From: Pseudomonadota bacterium
GTDB lineage: Bacteria > Pseudomonadota > Alphaproteobacteria > Acetobacterales > Acetobacteraceae
DNA length: 64,000 nucleotides
Assembly: GCA_021780935.1 (NCBI GenBank)
Contig: JAJXXT010000130.1
Location: forward strand, 31,294 to 95,293
Direction of reading: 5' to 3'
The position numbers were made by a program, and so were the translations under genes. Position 1 is the first letter of the stretch. Each line of letters opens with the position of its first letter. Under the pieces are notes generated by a model. It saw only the letters and a list, made by a program, of their open reading frames with translations. It made no database searches and was not told the DNA's origin. Of the stretch, positions 44,676 through 53,805 are shown piece by piece.

Positions 44676-45673
44676 CGTCCGCGCGGATCGAGCAGCACCT
44701 GCCCGACATCGATCAGCAGATTGACCAAGATGAAGATGATCCCGACATAGATCGTGAACCCAAGGATCGCGTTATAATCCGATTGCAGAATCGAATTGAC
44801 CGCGAACTGTCCAAGACCCGGCCAGTCGAACACCGCCTCCACCACCACCGCGCCGGCAAGCAGGTTGCCGAACACCAGGCCGATCTGCGTCAGTGTTCCC
44901 GTGAGCGCCGAGCGCAGCACATAGCGCCACACCGTCACCCGCCACGGCACACCCATCGCGCGCTGGTAGTCGACGAAGAAGCTGCCGAGCGTGCCGATCA
45001 CGCCCGCGCGGGTAAAGCGGACGATCGTTGCCATCGCGGGGAAGGCGAGGGTGATCACCGGCAGTGCCAGGTGGCGCAGCACGTCAAGCTCCGTCGCCCA
45101 GTCGCCGGAGAGTGCCGCGTCGATGGTGTAGAAGCCGGTGATCCGCGTCGGCCCGAAATCGCTCACCCGGCCCTGCACCGGCGTCAGGTTGAGCCACATG
45201 GAAAACAGTAGTTGCAGCAGGATCGCGAACCAGAACGCGGCGATCGCGAGCCCGGAGACCGTCACCACCCGCAGCACATGGTCGAACCACGAGTTGCGCC
45301 GCAGCGCCGCCAAAACACCGAGCGGCACGCCGAGCCCCACCGCCAGCAGCATCGAATAGAACGCCAGCTCCATCGTCGCCGGCAGCCGCCGCCAGATCTC
45401 GCTCGCCACCGGCGTCTGCGTATAGACGCTCACCCCCATGTCGCCGCGCGCAACATTGATGATATAGCGCAACAACTGCACCGGCAGCGGCTGGTCGAGC
45501 CCCATCTGGTGGCGCAGCGCCGCCACCTGGGCATTGGTCGCGTTCTCGCCCGCGAGAATGCGTGCCGGATCGCTCGGCACCATGTGCGAGATCACGAACA
45601 CCAGAACCACCAGGCCGATCAGGGTCGCCGGGACCCAGACCAGCCGGCGTGCGATCAGCGCCAGCAGCCGCAT
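44672..45673 (-). CDS. Peptide-type ABC transporter permease, OppB/DppB type
   Basis: This 333-residue permease has the DppB N-terminus (RLVWVPATLIGLVVLVFV), a GDMGVS loop near residue 75 and the terminal EAVFDWPGLGQFAV motif. I chose the ATG at 45673, which begins the conserved region; an earlier start would lie inside the binding-protein gene. It is ten bases from the binding-protein stop. Confidence 0.9.
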   Translation of the reverse strand: MRLLALIARRLVWVPATLIGLVVLVFVISHMVPSDPARILAGENATNAQVAALRHQMGLDQPLPVQLLRYIINVARGDMGVSVYTQTPVASEIWRRLPATMELAFYSMLLAVGLGVPLGVLAALRRNSWFDHVLRVVTVSGLAIAAFWFAILLQLLFSMWLNLTPVQGRVSDFGPTRITGFYTIDAALSGDWATELDVLRHLALPVITLAFPAMATIVRFTRAGVIGTLGSFFVDYQRAMGVPWRVTVWRYVLRSALTGTLTQIGLVFGNLLAGAVVVEAVFDWPGLGQFAVNSILQSDYNAILGFTIYVGIIFILVNLLIDVGQVLLDPRGR

Positions 45674-45683
45674 GCGCCGCCGC

Positions 45684-47261
45684 TCAGGCGAGCCACTGCC
45701 AGCGCATGTCCTGGGCGTCGCCGATCGGGCAGTAGCGCACGCCGCGCACCTTCTTGTCGAACGCGCCGTAATAGTTGGTGTTATAGATGAACAACCCGGC
45801 CGCCTGATCCACCAGGATGCGCGATGCTTCCTCATAGAGCGGCTGGCGGTCCGCCTGCTTCACCAGCACCAGCGCCTTGTTCGTCAGCTCGTCGAAACGC
45901 TTGTCGCTGTAGAAACTGATATTGCCGCGGCCGATCTGGTCGCTGTTATAGATATAGCCGGTCCAGTTATGCGGGTCGGCGAAATAGGCACTGCGCCACA
46001 GCGGTATCAGGTCGGCACTGGTCTGCTCGTTGCCGAGCTTGGCGGCCACCACCGGCCAGGGCTGGCTCAGGATCGTGGTCTTGACGCCGATCTTGGCAAG
46101 CCCGCTCTGCAGCAACTCCGCCGCCTGTCCGCTCTGCGGGTAGCCGGCGAGCGCGTTGATCGTCAGCGTGCGGATCGGCCCCTTCACCTTCGCCAGCGCA
46201 GCCCGCGCCTTGTCGAGATCATAGGTATAGCCGGCAAGCCCCTGCGGCGCGCCCCACATGTTGCTGGGAATGATGCCCGCATTTCGCACCACGGAGCCGT
46301 CGAGCAGATTGTTGATAAACCCGTTATAATCGAACGCGTAGCACAGCGCCCGGCGCATGTTCACGTCGTCGAGCGGCGCGCGGCGGTTATGGATCACAAA
46401 ATACATCGTCCGCAGCGACGGCTTGGCGAGAATCTGCACGTTCGGCTTGCCGCGCATGCGCTTGATCTGGTCGTACGGCGTAAAACCGTCGAGTGCGTCG
46501 AACTCGCCCTTTTCCAGCCCCAGCACCCGGCTCGCGACCTCAAGAATGCCGCGAAACTCGACCGTGTTGAGGTATTTCGGGCCCCAGCCCATGAAATGCT
46601 CGGCGAAGCGGTTGGCCGAAAACCCCACCGCCGGATCATAATGCGCAAGCCGGAACGATCCGGATCCGGCCTCGTTGCGCGCCAGCCACGCGCCGCCCCA
46701 ATCGCCGCCCTTCTCGTGCGCGCGCACCATCTTGGCATTCACCACCCACATCTCGGGCAGCACGGCCATGAAGACGGCATAGGGCGCGGTGAGCTTGAAC
46801 TGAACGGTCTTCGGGTTGATCGCCTTGGTCGTCCCCGGCTTCACCACCGGCGAGAACAGCCCGTAGGCGCCCTTCTTCAGTGCCAGGATCCGCTCCATGG
46901 AATAGACCACATCCGCGGCGGTCACCGGCGATCCGTCGTGGAATTTCGCGTCGCGCAGCGTGAACGTATAGGTCAGCGCGTCGGCGGAGATGTCCACCTT
47001 CTCCGCCAGCCACATGTTTAGCTTCGCCGGATCATCGGTCCAGCGCACCAGCGCGTCATAAAGATTGAGCCGCGAGGCGATACGGCCGATGTCGAACACC
47101 ACATGCGGATCAAGCGTGTCGTAACTGTTATTATTGGCGGTCACAAACGTCCCGGTGCCGGCTGCCAGTGCCGGTGTCGCCCCCAGCACCGACATCGTCG
47201 CCGCACCCAGCGCCAATCCCCGCCGGCCCAGGGCCAGCTTCTGATTCGAGTCGTCCTTCAT
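45684..47261 (-). CDS. Peptide-type ABC transporter binding protein, Tat-exported
   Basis: This 525-residue family 5 binding protein has a twin-arginine-like signal (ALGRRGLALGAATMS, cleavage at ALA near residue 34). The ATG at 47261 has GAGGGGG five bases upstream. DPHVVFDIGRIAS begins the mature fold. Context with hydantoinase-like genes suggests cyclic amides, N-acylated amino acids or short peptides as ligands; this is inference. Confidence 0.9.
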   Translation of the reverse strand: MKDDSNQKLALGRRGLALGAATMSVLGATPALAAGTGTFVTANNNSYDTLDPHVVFDIGRIASRLNLYDALVRWTDDPAKLNMWLAEKVDISADALTYTFTLRDAKFHDGSPVTAADVVYSMERILALKKGAYGLFSPVVKPGTTKAINPKTVQFKLTAPYAVFMAVLPEMWVVNAKMVRAHEKGGDWGGAWLARNEAGSGSFRLAHYDPAVGFSANRFAEHFMGWGPKYLNTVEFRGILEVASRVLGLEKGEFDALDGFTPYDQIKRMRGKPNVQILAKPSLRTMYFVIHNRRAPLDDVNMRRALCYAFDYNGFINNLLDGSVVRNAGIIPSNMWGAPQGLAGYTYDLDKARAALAKVKGPIRTLTINALAGYPQSGQAAELLQSGLAKIGVKTTILSQPWPVVAAKLGNEQTSADLIPLWRSAYFADPHNWTGYIYNSDQIGRGNISFYSDKRFDELTNKALVLVKQADRQPLYEEASRILVDQAAGLFIYNTNYYGAFDKKVRGVRYCPIGDAQDMRWQWLA

Positions 47262-47520
47262 GATGTCCCCCTCGTTGCGTTCAGCCCCGCCCACCCGCGG
47301 ACAGCTCACTCCCCGGCGGATGATGCCTTTCAGCCGCGGACGCAAGCCTCCCGTCCCGCCACGTTGTCCGCGACAAGCGCCGTGACTTTACGCCGCTCAA
47401 CAGGCGGCACAAGTCACTTCCCGTGCCGATCGCACCAGTTTTCCCGGAACCTGTCGCCCGGGCGCGTCGGACGAAACGCAACCGATACGCCTCGCGCCGC
47501 CCTGGCGCATATCGCCCCGG
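47262..47520. other. 259-bp intergenic region upstream of the second peptide importer
   Basis: The gap lies between the SDR stop and the binding-protein start, both on the minus strand, so it should hold the importer promoter if that operon is separately transcribed. I see no clear promoter pair, hairpin with T-run, or repeat. No gene-like frame is convincing here. Confidence 0.4.
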
Positions 47521-48273
47521 CTATGGGCTGCCGGAAACGGAAAGTGTCTGCCCGGTGATGAACCCCGCGAAGTCCGAGGCCAGAAACATCGCGGCATGCG
47601 CGATGTCCTCGGGCGTGCCGGCGCGCCGCAGCGCCGTGCGCTCGATCAGTCCCGCCTGCTGCTCCGCGGAGTAGGATTGCCACTGCCGCTCATAGTCGGG
47701 GCTGGTGCGCTGAAACCCCGGCGCCACCGCGTTCACGGTGATGCCGAACGGCCCGAGTTCCTGCCCGAGCTGACGCGCCAGCCCGATCTCGCCGGCCTTG
47801 CCCGAGGCATAGGCCTGGATGCCGGTGAGCGACGTGCGCAGCCCCGCGCCGCTGGCGATGAACACGATCCGCCCACGCCCGCGCGCCTTCATCCCCGGCA
47901 CCACCGCCTGCGCGGTCAGAAACGCGCCGGTCAGGTTGGCGTCCAGCACCGCGCGCCACTCCGCCTCCGCCACCTCCTCCATCGGCTTCGCGCGCTGCCC
48001 CAGCACACCGCCCGCGACATAGACCAGCACCTCGGGCGCCCGTCCCGTCGCCGCCGTCGCCGCCGCCACCCAATCGCACAGCGCCGCCCGGTCGAGCAGG
48101 TCCACCTGGCGCGTCTCGGCCACCTCGCCCGCAAGCTCGGCCATCTCCGCCACCAGCCGGTCGGCCGCGAACACGCGCGCCCCGGCAGCCGCGAACCCAC
48201 GCGCGATGCCCCGCCCGATGCCGCGCGCGGCACCCGCAACCAGCACACACTGCCCGTCAAAAGTGATGTTCAT
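47521..48273 (-). CDS. Short-chain dehydrogenase/reductase
   Basis: This 250-residue classical SDR has Gly14-x3-Gly18-x-Gly20 for nucleotide binding and the tetrad Asn113, Ser141, Tyr155 and Lys159. A C-terminal GQTLSVSGSP segment replaces the usual GG at the end. The start overlaps the HyuB-type stop (ATGA), so it belongs to the hydantoinase/oxoprolinase operon and may oxidise or reduce a product of it. Substrate unknown. Confidence 0.9.
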   Translation of the reverse strand: MNITFDGQCVLVAGAARGIGRGIARGFAAAGARVFAADRLVAEMAELAGEVAETRQVDLLDRAALCDWVAAATAATGRAPEVLVYVAGGVLGQRAKPMEEVAEAEWRAVLDANLTGAFLTAQAVVPGMKARGRGRIVFIASGAGLRTSLTGIQAYASGKAGEIGLARQLGQELGPFGITVNAVAPGFQRTSPDYERQWQSYSAEQQAGLIERTALRRAGTPEDIAHAAMFLASDFAGFITGQTLSVSGSP

Positions 48274-50291
48274 GCCGCAGCCTTCTCCTCACCCGCCGCG
48301 AGGCCCGCCGTCATCTGCGGCTGCTGCGCGCTCGCCGCGGCAAACGCCCGCTCCACGGCCGCCACCGGGTCCGCCGCTGCCCGCTTGTCTGCCGCCACCA
48401 GCGCGAAAACCTGGTGCTTCATGAAGAACCGCCATTCCACCGGCAACGCGAACAGCAGTGCCGCAAGACGGTCCCAAGCCGCCTCCGACCATACCGTTTC
48501 GAACGCGATGCGCGAGGCGCCGAAGCCGATCTCCGCCGGCGTCGGTCGTGCCCCCGCGCGTCGCGCCGCGGTCGCCGCCGCGTCCACCGCTCCTTCCACG
48601 ATCACCACGCCATAGTCGCGTGCCGCCGCCGCCACGCTCACCTTGCCCTGCGCCACGTCGCGCGCCACTTCGTCCGCCGGCCGCAGGAACGGGTCGCCCC
48701 AGCCCCCCGCGCCACACGCGCTGATCGTCAGCACATCGCCCGGCGCACAGCGCACCACGTCATCATTGCCGAGATCCTCCTCGCCCGGCGTGCCGGCGTT
48801 GCGGATAAACCGGCACGTCGCCCCCGCCATCCCACCCTGCACCCCCCAGGACGCGAACCGCACCCGGTCGCGGTTGCGCGCCGTCACCACGGAGTTCGGC
48901 GAGAACACCTGAAACGTCATCTGCGTCCCCAGCCCGCCGCGATACCGCCCAGGCCCGCCGCTATCCGCCGTCAGCCCGTAGCTGATCACCCGTATCGGCA
49001 CCTCCGCCTCGGTGATCTCGACCGGCGTGTTCTTCAGAAACGAGTTGGACCCATCGAGCCCGTCGCCCCGCGCATCCCCGCCGCCGCCACCGGTGATCGG
49101 GTTGATCGAGGCCATCACCGTCCGTCCCGTCGCCGCATCGGAGGTGCGTACGTTGAGAATGCCGCCGCCACCCGAGGGGCCGGAGGGCAGACGCTCCGGC
49201 ATCGCACGGGCAAAGGCGCCGATGACGATGCCCTGGATGCGCGCGCAGGTCAGGCTGCGCATCCCCGTCGCCGCCGGATAGACGGGGTTCACCACCGAGC
49301 CCTCCGGCAGCACGCACCGTACCGGCCGCGACAGCCCGCAGTTCAGCGCCACCGTCGGGTCGAGCGAATAGACCACATAGTTGTAGCCCACCAGCGGCAG
49401 GATATGCCGCGCCAGCCCGCCCGTCGGCATGTTCAGTGCCGACTGCAATTGCGGGTCGCTGCCGGTGAAATCCAGCTCCGCCTCCTCGCCCCGCACCCGC
49501 AGCGTCAGCTTCAGCCGGCAGGGCACGCCGCCGGGGCTGTCCTCGTCGATATAGTCGGTGAAAACATAGTCCCCGTCACGCATCGAGGCGAACAGGCGCC
49601 GCGCCTGAAGCTCCGCGAGGTCGAGCACGCCATACATCGCCGCCTGCACCGTATCCGCACCAAAACGATCGACCGCCAGCAGAATCTTGCGCTCGGCCGT
49701 TTTCAGCGAGCCGATCTGCGCCTTGAGGTCGCCCCAGTTCTGCTCCGGCATCCGCACGTTGCGCAACATCACCGCAAGCAGCTTCTCGTCCATCACGCCG
49801 CGCTCCACCAGCTTGCATGGCGGAATGCGTATCCCCTCCTGGTGCACTTCCGTCAGCGCGCGGGACAGCGAGGCCGGCACCGCGCCACCCATGTCGGTGT
49901 TGTGGATATGCCCCACCGCGAAGCACACCAGCCGCTCGCCGGCGAAGATCGGCATCCAAAGGTGAATGTCCGGCGCATGCGTACACACAAACCCGGAATA
50001 GGGGTCGTTGGTGATGCAGATATCACCCGGTGCGTAGCTGTCGATGGCGCCGATCGCCCCGGCATAGTCGAGCCCGATGAACCAGGTGGCGCCGAGATCC
50101 TTGGGGCTCGCGAAGGTCTGTCCGCACGGCGTCACCAACCCGCTGGTGAAATCCTCAGTCTCCTTGACGAAGGCCGAATGTGCCGTGCGCAGCAGCGTAT
50201 AGGCCATGCTCTCCGCGGCCGCCTCGAAATGACTCTTGAGGATCTGCAACGTCACCGGATCCAGTGTCATCGCGTTCGATGTCTGGCTCAT
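48270..50291 (-). CDS. Hydantoinase B/5-oxoprolinase beta-subunit family protein
   Basis: This 673-residue protein is of the HyuB family. Its conserved elements are DPVTLQILKSHFEAAAESM at the start, GDICITNDPYSG near residue 88, HIHNTDMGG near residue 126 and the GGWGDP motif near residue 530. A ~120-residue tail follows GGWGDP, with an alanine-rich segment. With HyuA it forms ATP-dependent hydrolases of hydantoins, 5-oxoproline or similar cyclic amides, or acetone carboxylase-like enzymes. ATG 50291 starts two bases after the HyuA stop; the longer frame upstream overlaps HyuA and is spurious. Confidence 0.9.
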   Translation of the reverse strand: MSQTSNAMTLDPVTLQILKSHFEAAAESMAYTLLRTAHSAFVKETEDFTSGLVTPCGQTFASPKDLGATWFIGLDYAGAIGAIDSYAPGDICITNDPYSGFVCTHAPDIHLWMPIFAGERLVCFAVGHIHNTDMGGAVPASLSRALTEVHQEGIRIPPCKLVERGVMDEKLLAVMLRNVRMPEQNWGDLKAQIGSLKTAERKILLAVDRFGADTVQAAMYGVLDLAELQARRLFASMRDGDYVFTDYIDEDSPGGVPCRLKLTLRVRGEEAELDFTGSDPQLQSALNMPTGGLARHILPLVGYNYVVYSLDPTVALNCGLSRPVRCVLPEGSVVNPVYPAATGMRSLTCARIQGIVIGAFARAMPERLPSGPSGGGGILNVRTSDAATGRTVMASINPITGGGGGDARGDGLDGSNSFLKNTPVEITEAEVPIRVISYGLTADSGGPGRYRGGLGTQMTFQVFSPNSVVTARNRDRVRFASWGVQGGMAGATCRFIRNAGTPGEEDLGNDDVVRCAPGDVLTISACGAGGWGDPFLRPADEVARDVAQGKVSVAAAARDYGVVIVEGAVDAAATAARRAGARPTPAEIGFGASRIAFETVWSEAAWDRLAALLFALPVEWRFFMKHQVFALVAADKRAAADPVAAVERAFAAASAQQPQMTAGLAAGEEKAAA

Positions 50292-50293
50292 CC

Positions 50294-52333
50294 TCAACCC
50301 CGCCGGAGAATCATGTTGTCGAACGCATCTGTCTCGCCGGAAAACCCCGGCGGAACCCAGCACGTCGTGTCGTCCTGCACCACCACCGCCGGCCCCGCGA
50401 AGCGGCTGCCCGGCACCAGCGCCTCGCGCCCGAACAGCGCCGCCTCGACCATCCTGCCGCGATGCGACACCGCGACCACGCCGCGTGGCTCGGGTGTGTG
50501 GGCCACCGGCGTCGCCGCGGGAAACTCCGGCTTCGGCGTCGCCCCCGCGATCACCACGCGCAGCGCCACCAGGTGCACCGGCGCGCGGACGTCGGCATGG
50601 CCATAAATCTCGGCGTGGCGGGCATGGAAGGCCTCGGCAATCCGTTCCGGTTGCGCACTGGTGATCCACGCCGCCTCGATCGGCACCTCGATCTCATAGG
50701 ACTGCCCACGATAGCGCAGGTCGCCGGTCACGCTGATCTGCCCCGGCCCGTCATGCCCCTGGTTCGCCGCGAGCCAGCCCCGTGCCTCCGCCGACAGTTC
50801 CTCCAGCGCCGCCGCCATTGCCGGCATCGCGGCCTCCCTCACGTCGAGAAACACCACGCGCACGAAGTCCGAGCGCAGATCGGCCAGCAGCCCGCCCAGC
50901 GCCGCCAGCACCCCGGGTGTCCGCGGCACGATCACCGCCGCCATGCCCAGCTCCTCGGCCACCAGGCAGCCCAGCATCGGCCCCGCGCCACCGAACGCCA
51001 GCAGCGCATAGCCGCTCGGCTCCTCGCCGACCTGGGAGAACAGCCGGCTCACCTCGCGGTACATGTTGGCGACGGCGAGCGCGATCACCGCCTCCGCCGC
51101 CGCCGCCACGTCCCGCCCCAGCGCCGCCGCGATGCCCGCCATCGCCGCCCGCGCCGCCGCGACATCGATCGCCACCGCGCCATAGGCCAGCTCGCCCGCG
51201 CCCAGCACGCCGGTCACGGCGAAGGCATCGGTGATGGTGGCCTGCACGCCGCCCCGCCCGTAGCATGCCGGCCCCGGCACCGAGCCCGCGCTCTGTGGCC
51301 CCACCCGCAGCACGCCCAGCGCATCCACGCTGGCGATCGAGCCGCCACCCGCGCCGATCGAGGAGACCGAGACCGTCGGCAGATAGATCGGGTATTCGCC
51401 CACCAGCTCGCCGCTGCGAAAATCCGGCAGCCCGTCGCGCAGCAGCGCCACATCGGCGCTGGTGCCGCCGATATCCAGGCTCATCACCCGCGCGAACCCC
51501 GCCTGGCGCGCCACGAACCCGGCGCCGATGGCGCCCGCCGCGGTGCCGGAAAGCAGCATCTCGATGCTGCGCACCTTGCCCGCCGCCGCGGTCATCACGC
51601 CGCCATTGGATTTCGTGATCATCGGCGCCACCGTCACGCCGCGCTCCGCCAGTGCCGCCTCCAGCCGGCCGATATAATGCGCCACCATCGGCTGCACCGA
51701 GCCATGGATGCACGCCGTCACGCTGCGCTCATACTCGCGCACGATCGGCCAGATCTCGGCCGAGCAGAACACCGGCAGCTCCGGCCGCGCCGCCGCGATC
51801 ATCCGCCGCACCGCCCGCTCATGCGCGGGGTTGGCATAGGCGTGCAGCAGCGCGATCACGATGCCCTCCGCCCGCAGCGCCTCCGCCCGCGCCAGCGCCG
51901 CCAGCACGCTCGCCTCGTCGGGCGCCTGCGCCGTGCTGCCATCGGGGTTCATCCGCGCACGGATCTCGATCACGCGCTCGCGCGGCACCAGCGGCTCCGG
52001 CCGGCGCGAGAACAAATCGTAGGGGTCGGGGATCTTCAGCCGTGCCAGCTCCAGCACGTCGCGGAATCCCTCGCTCACCAGCAGGCAGAGCCGGGCCCCC
52101 CGCTTCTGGATGATCGCGTTCACGCCCACCGTCGAACCGTGCGTGAAATAGCTGATGGCGGAAGCCGGAATGCCGAACCGCCGCGCGATCTCGTCGAGCC
52201 CCTGCAACACCTCCGTCCCCGGCGCGTCCGGCCGGGAGAGCACTTTCAGCGTCTCCAGCGAACGCCCCGCTTCGTCGAAGACACAGAAATCCGTGAATGT
52301 CCCCCCGATATCCACGCCGACCCGATAGCTCAT
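50294..52333 (-). CDS. Hydantoinase A/5-oxoprolinase alpha-subunit family protein
   Basis: This 679-residue protein has the ASKHA phosphate-binding motif DIGGTFTDF at residues 8–16, FTHGSTVGVNAI near residue 65, the DIGGTSADVA second motif near residue 290 and the GAGGGSIA glycine loop near residue 320. It binds ATP and activates a cyclic amide. It is the first gene of the HyuA–HyuB–SDR operon. The ATG 52333 begins directly before the phosphate loop. Confidence 0.92.
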   Translation of the reverse strand: MSYRVGVDIGGTFTDFCVFDEAGRSLETLKVLSRPDAPGTEVLQGLDEIARRFGIPASAISYFTHGSTVGVNAIIQKRGARLCLLVSEGFRDVLELARLKIPDPYDLFSRRPEPLVPRERVIEIRARMNPDGSTAQAPDEASVLAALARAEALRAEGIVIALLHAYANPAHERAVRRMIAAARPELPVFCSAEIWPIVREYERSVTACIHGSVQPMVAHYIGRLEAALAERGVTVAPMITKSNGGVMTAAAGKVRSIEMLLSGTAAGAIGAGFVARQAGFARVMSLDIGGTSADVALLRDGLPDFRSGELVGEYPIYLPTVSVSSIGAGGGSIASVDALGVLRVGPQSAGSVPGPACYGRGGVQATITDAFAVTGVLGAGELAYGAVAIDVAAARAAMAGIAAALGRDVAAAAEAVIALAVANMYREVSRLFSQVGEEPSGYALLAFGGAGPMLGCLVAEELGMAAVIVPRTPGVLAALGGLLADLRSDFVRVVFLDVREAAMPAMAAALEELSAEARGWLAANQGHDGPGQISVTGDLRYRGQSYEIEVPIEAAWITSAQPERIAEAFHARHAEIYGHADVRAPVHLVALRVVIAGATPKPEFPAATPVAHTPEPRGVVAVSHRGRMVEAALFGREALVPGSRFAGPAVVVQDDTTCWVPPGFSGETDAFDNMILRRG

Positions 52334-52629
52334 CCCCGTCCTTTCCGTCCCGAAGGCGCATCCGCCAACGAGGCCGCCCCTCTGCGTGGCTCGCCCACCG
52401 CCGCGCAACGGCGTGCGCTCGGTCCCCCGGGCCGACCCATTGGCACGGCTGGCCACCCCGGAGAATCGCGGCAAGCGTTATCCGATAGCGCGGCGCGCCA
52501 TGATGCCTGCATGGCGCCGCACAGTGTGAACCCTCCGCGTCATCCGTCAACACGGCCTCTCCGCCAACCGCCCCAGGGATGCGAGCCCGGCCGGGCGGCC
52601 CCGGCTCGATCGTCGGGGCTTGGCGCTCC
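52334..52629. other. 296-bp intergenic region upstream of hyuA-like gene
   Basis: The gap lies between the end of an enolase-superfamily gene and the HyuA-type start, both on the minus strand. It likely holds the promoter of the hydantoinase operon. I see no convincing promoter, repeat or gene. Confidence 0.35.
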
Positions 52630-53805
52630 TCACCAGTGGGCGATGGTGCCATCCTCGGCGCGGACCGCCTCGCGGGCCACGATGCTCTCCTGCTCGAACG
52701 GATATTTCGCCGCCTCCTTCAGATTGATCTCGATCCCGAGTCCCGGGCGATCGGGAACCTCCCAGAATCCGTTGATCATTCGTATCGGTGTGTCCGCCAC
52801 CTCCGAGAAAAACGCGAATCTATCCGAAAGCTGCTCGAGAATGACGAAATTCGGCGTTGCCACCGCGAAATGCAGGCCGACGACCGAAGCAATCGGGCCC
52901 ATCGGGTTATGCGGCGCGATGCCGATCTGCGCCGCCGCGGCGATGGCCGCGATGGCACGGCCACTGGTGAACCCACCACAATGGCAGAGATCAGGCTGGA
53001 AAAAACTGACCGCCCGCAGATCGGCGATCGCCTGGAACTCGGGCAGCGTCAGAAGCCGCTCGCCGGTCGCGATCGGCACGCCGGTGCGGTCCGCGACGAG
53101 GCGCATCGCCAGCGGATCGCCGGGCTGTACAGGCTCCTCGACGAACATCGGACGGCACACACTCACCGCCTTCGTGTAGTCGACGGCCGCACTGACCGAC
53201 GATGCCCGCCCATGGAAATCGAAGAGAATATCCGCGTCGGGCCCGACGCCTTCGCGCAACGCCACCGCCAGGCGCTCGGCCGCGCGGACGCCGTCGAGGT
53301 CGGTTGCATAATGCGTAACCGGGATCGGCAACGTCTTCACCGCCGTATAGCCGCGCTCCACCAGGTCGCGCGCGGCATCACGATACGCTTCCGGATCGAG
53401 TGGCCAGCGTTTGAAGTTCGGTATGGAGCTACCGACATGCGCATAGACGCGCACCCTTTCCCGCGCCTTGCCGCCGAGCATCTGCCAGACCGGCTTGCCG
53501 CAATCCTTGCCCAGAATATCCCACAATGCCTGCTCGATCGCGCTCACCGCCGTCAGGCCGATAACGCCGAGCGGCCAGAAACTGTGCTTGACCATGCGCT
53601 CGACGAGCAGCGGAATATCGCGGGGGTCACGCCCGACCACCATCGGCGCGAGATCCTCGATGCAGCCCACCACGGCGCGCGTCTTCCATTCCAGGGTGGC
53701 CTCCCCCCAGCCGTGGAGCCCGTCTTCATTCGTCTCCACACGCACCAGAACCCAATTGCGATCGCCGGCATGAACGATCACCGTGTGAATGCCTGTTATC
53801 TTCAT
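52630..53805 (-). CDS. Galactonate dehydratase-like acid-sugar dehydratase (enolase superfamily)
   Basis: This 391-residue enzyme has metal ligands Asp196 (in FDFHG with His198), Glu223 and Glu249, and catalytic-region residues Lys157, Asp272 (PDLCHCGG), His299 in APHNPMGP and Glu324. The DFHGR and PHNPxGP patterns match galactonate dehydratase-like enzymes, which convert an aldonate to a 2-keto-3-deoxy acid. It lies at the end of a sugar ABC operon, overlapping the ATPase stop by four bases, so its substrate is probably what the importer carries. Confidence 0.88.
   Translation of the reverse strand: MKITGIHTVIVHAGDRNWVLVRVETNEDGLHGWGEATLEWKTRAVVGCIEDLAPMVVGRDPRDIPLLVERMVKHSFWPLGVIGLTAVSAIEQALWDILGKDCGKPVWQMLGGKARERVRVYAHVGSSIPNFKRWPLDPEAYRDAARDLVERGYTAVKTLPIPVTHYATDLDGVRAAERLAVALREGVGPDADILFDFHGRASSVSAAVDYTKAVSVCRPMFVEEPVQPGDPLAMRLVADRTGVPIATGERLLTLPEFQAIADLRAVSFFQPDLCHCGGFTSGRAIAAIAAAAQIGIAPHNPMGPIASVVGLHFAVATPNFVILEQLSDRFAFFSEVADTPIRMINGFWEVPDRPGLGIEINLKEAAKYPFEQESIVAREAVRAEDGTIAHW

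Noticed and set aside
50264..53179. 971-codon open frame on the plus strand across hydantoinase genes
   Set aside because: GC-rich antisense frame; translation is rich in Arg, His and Pro with no fold; real genes lie on the other strand.
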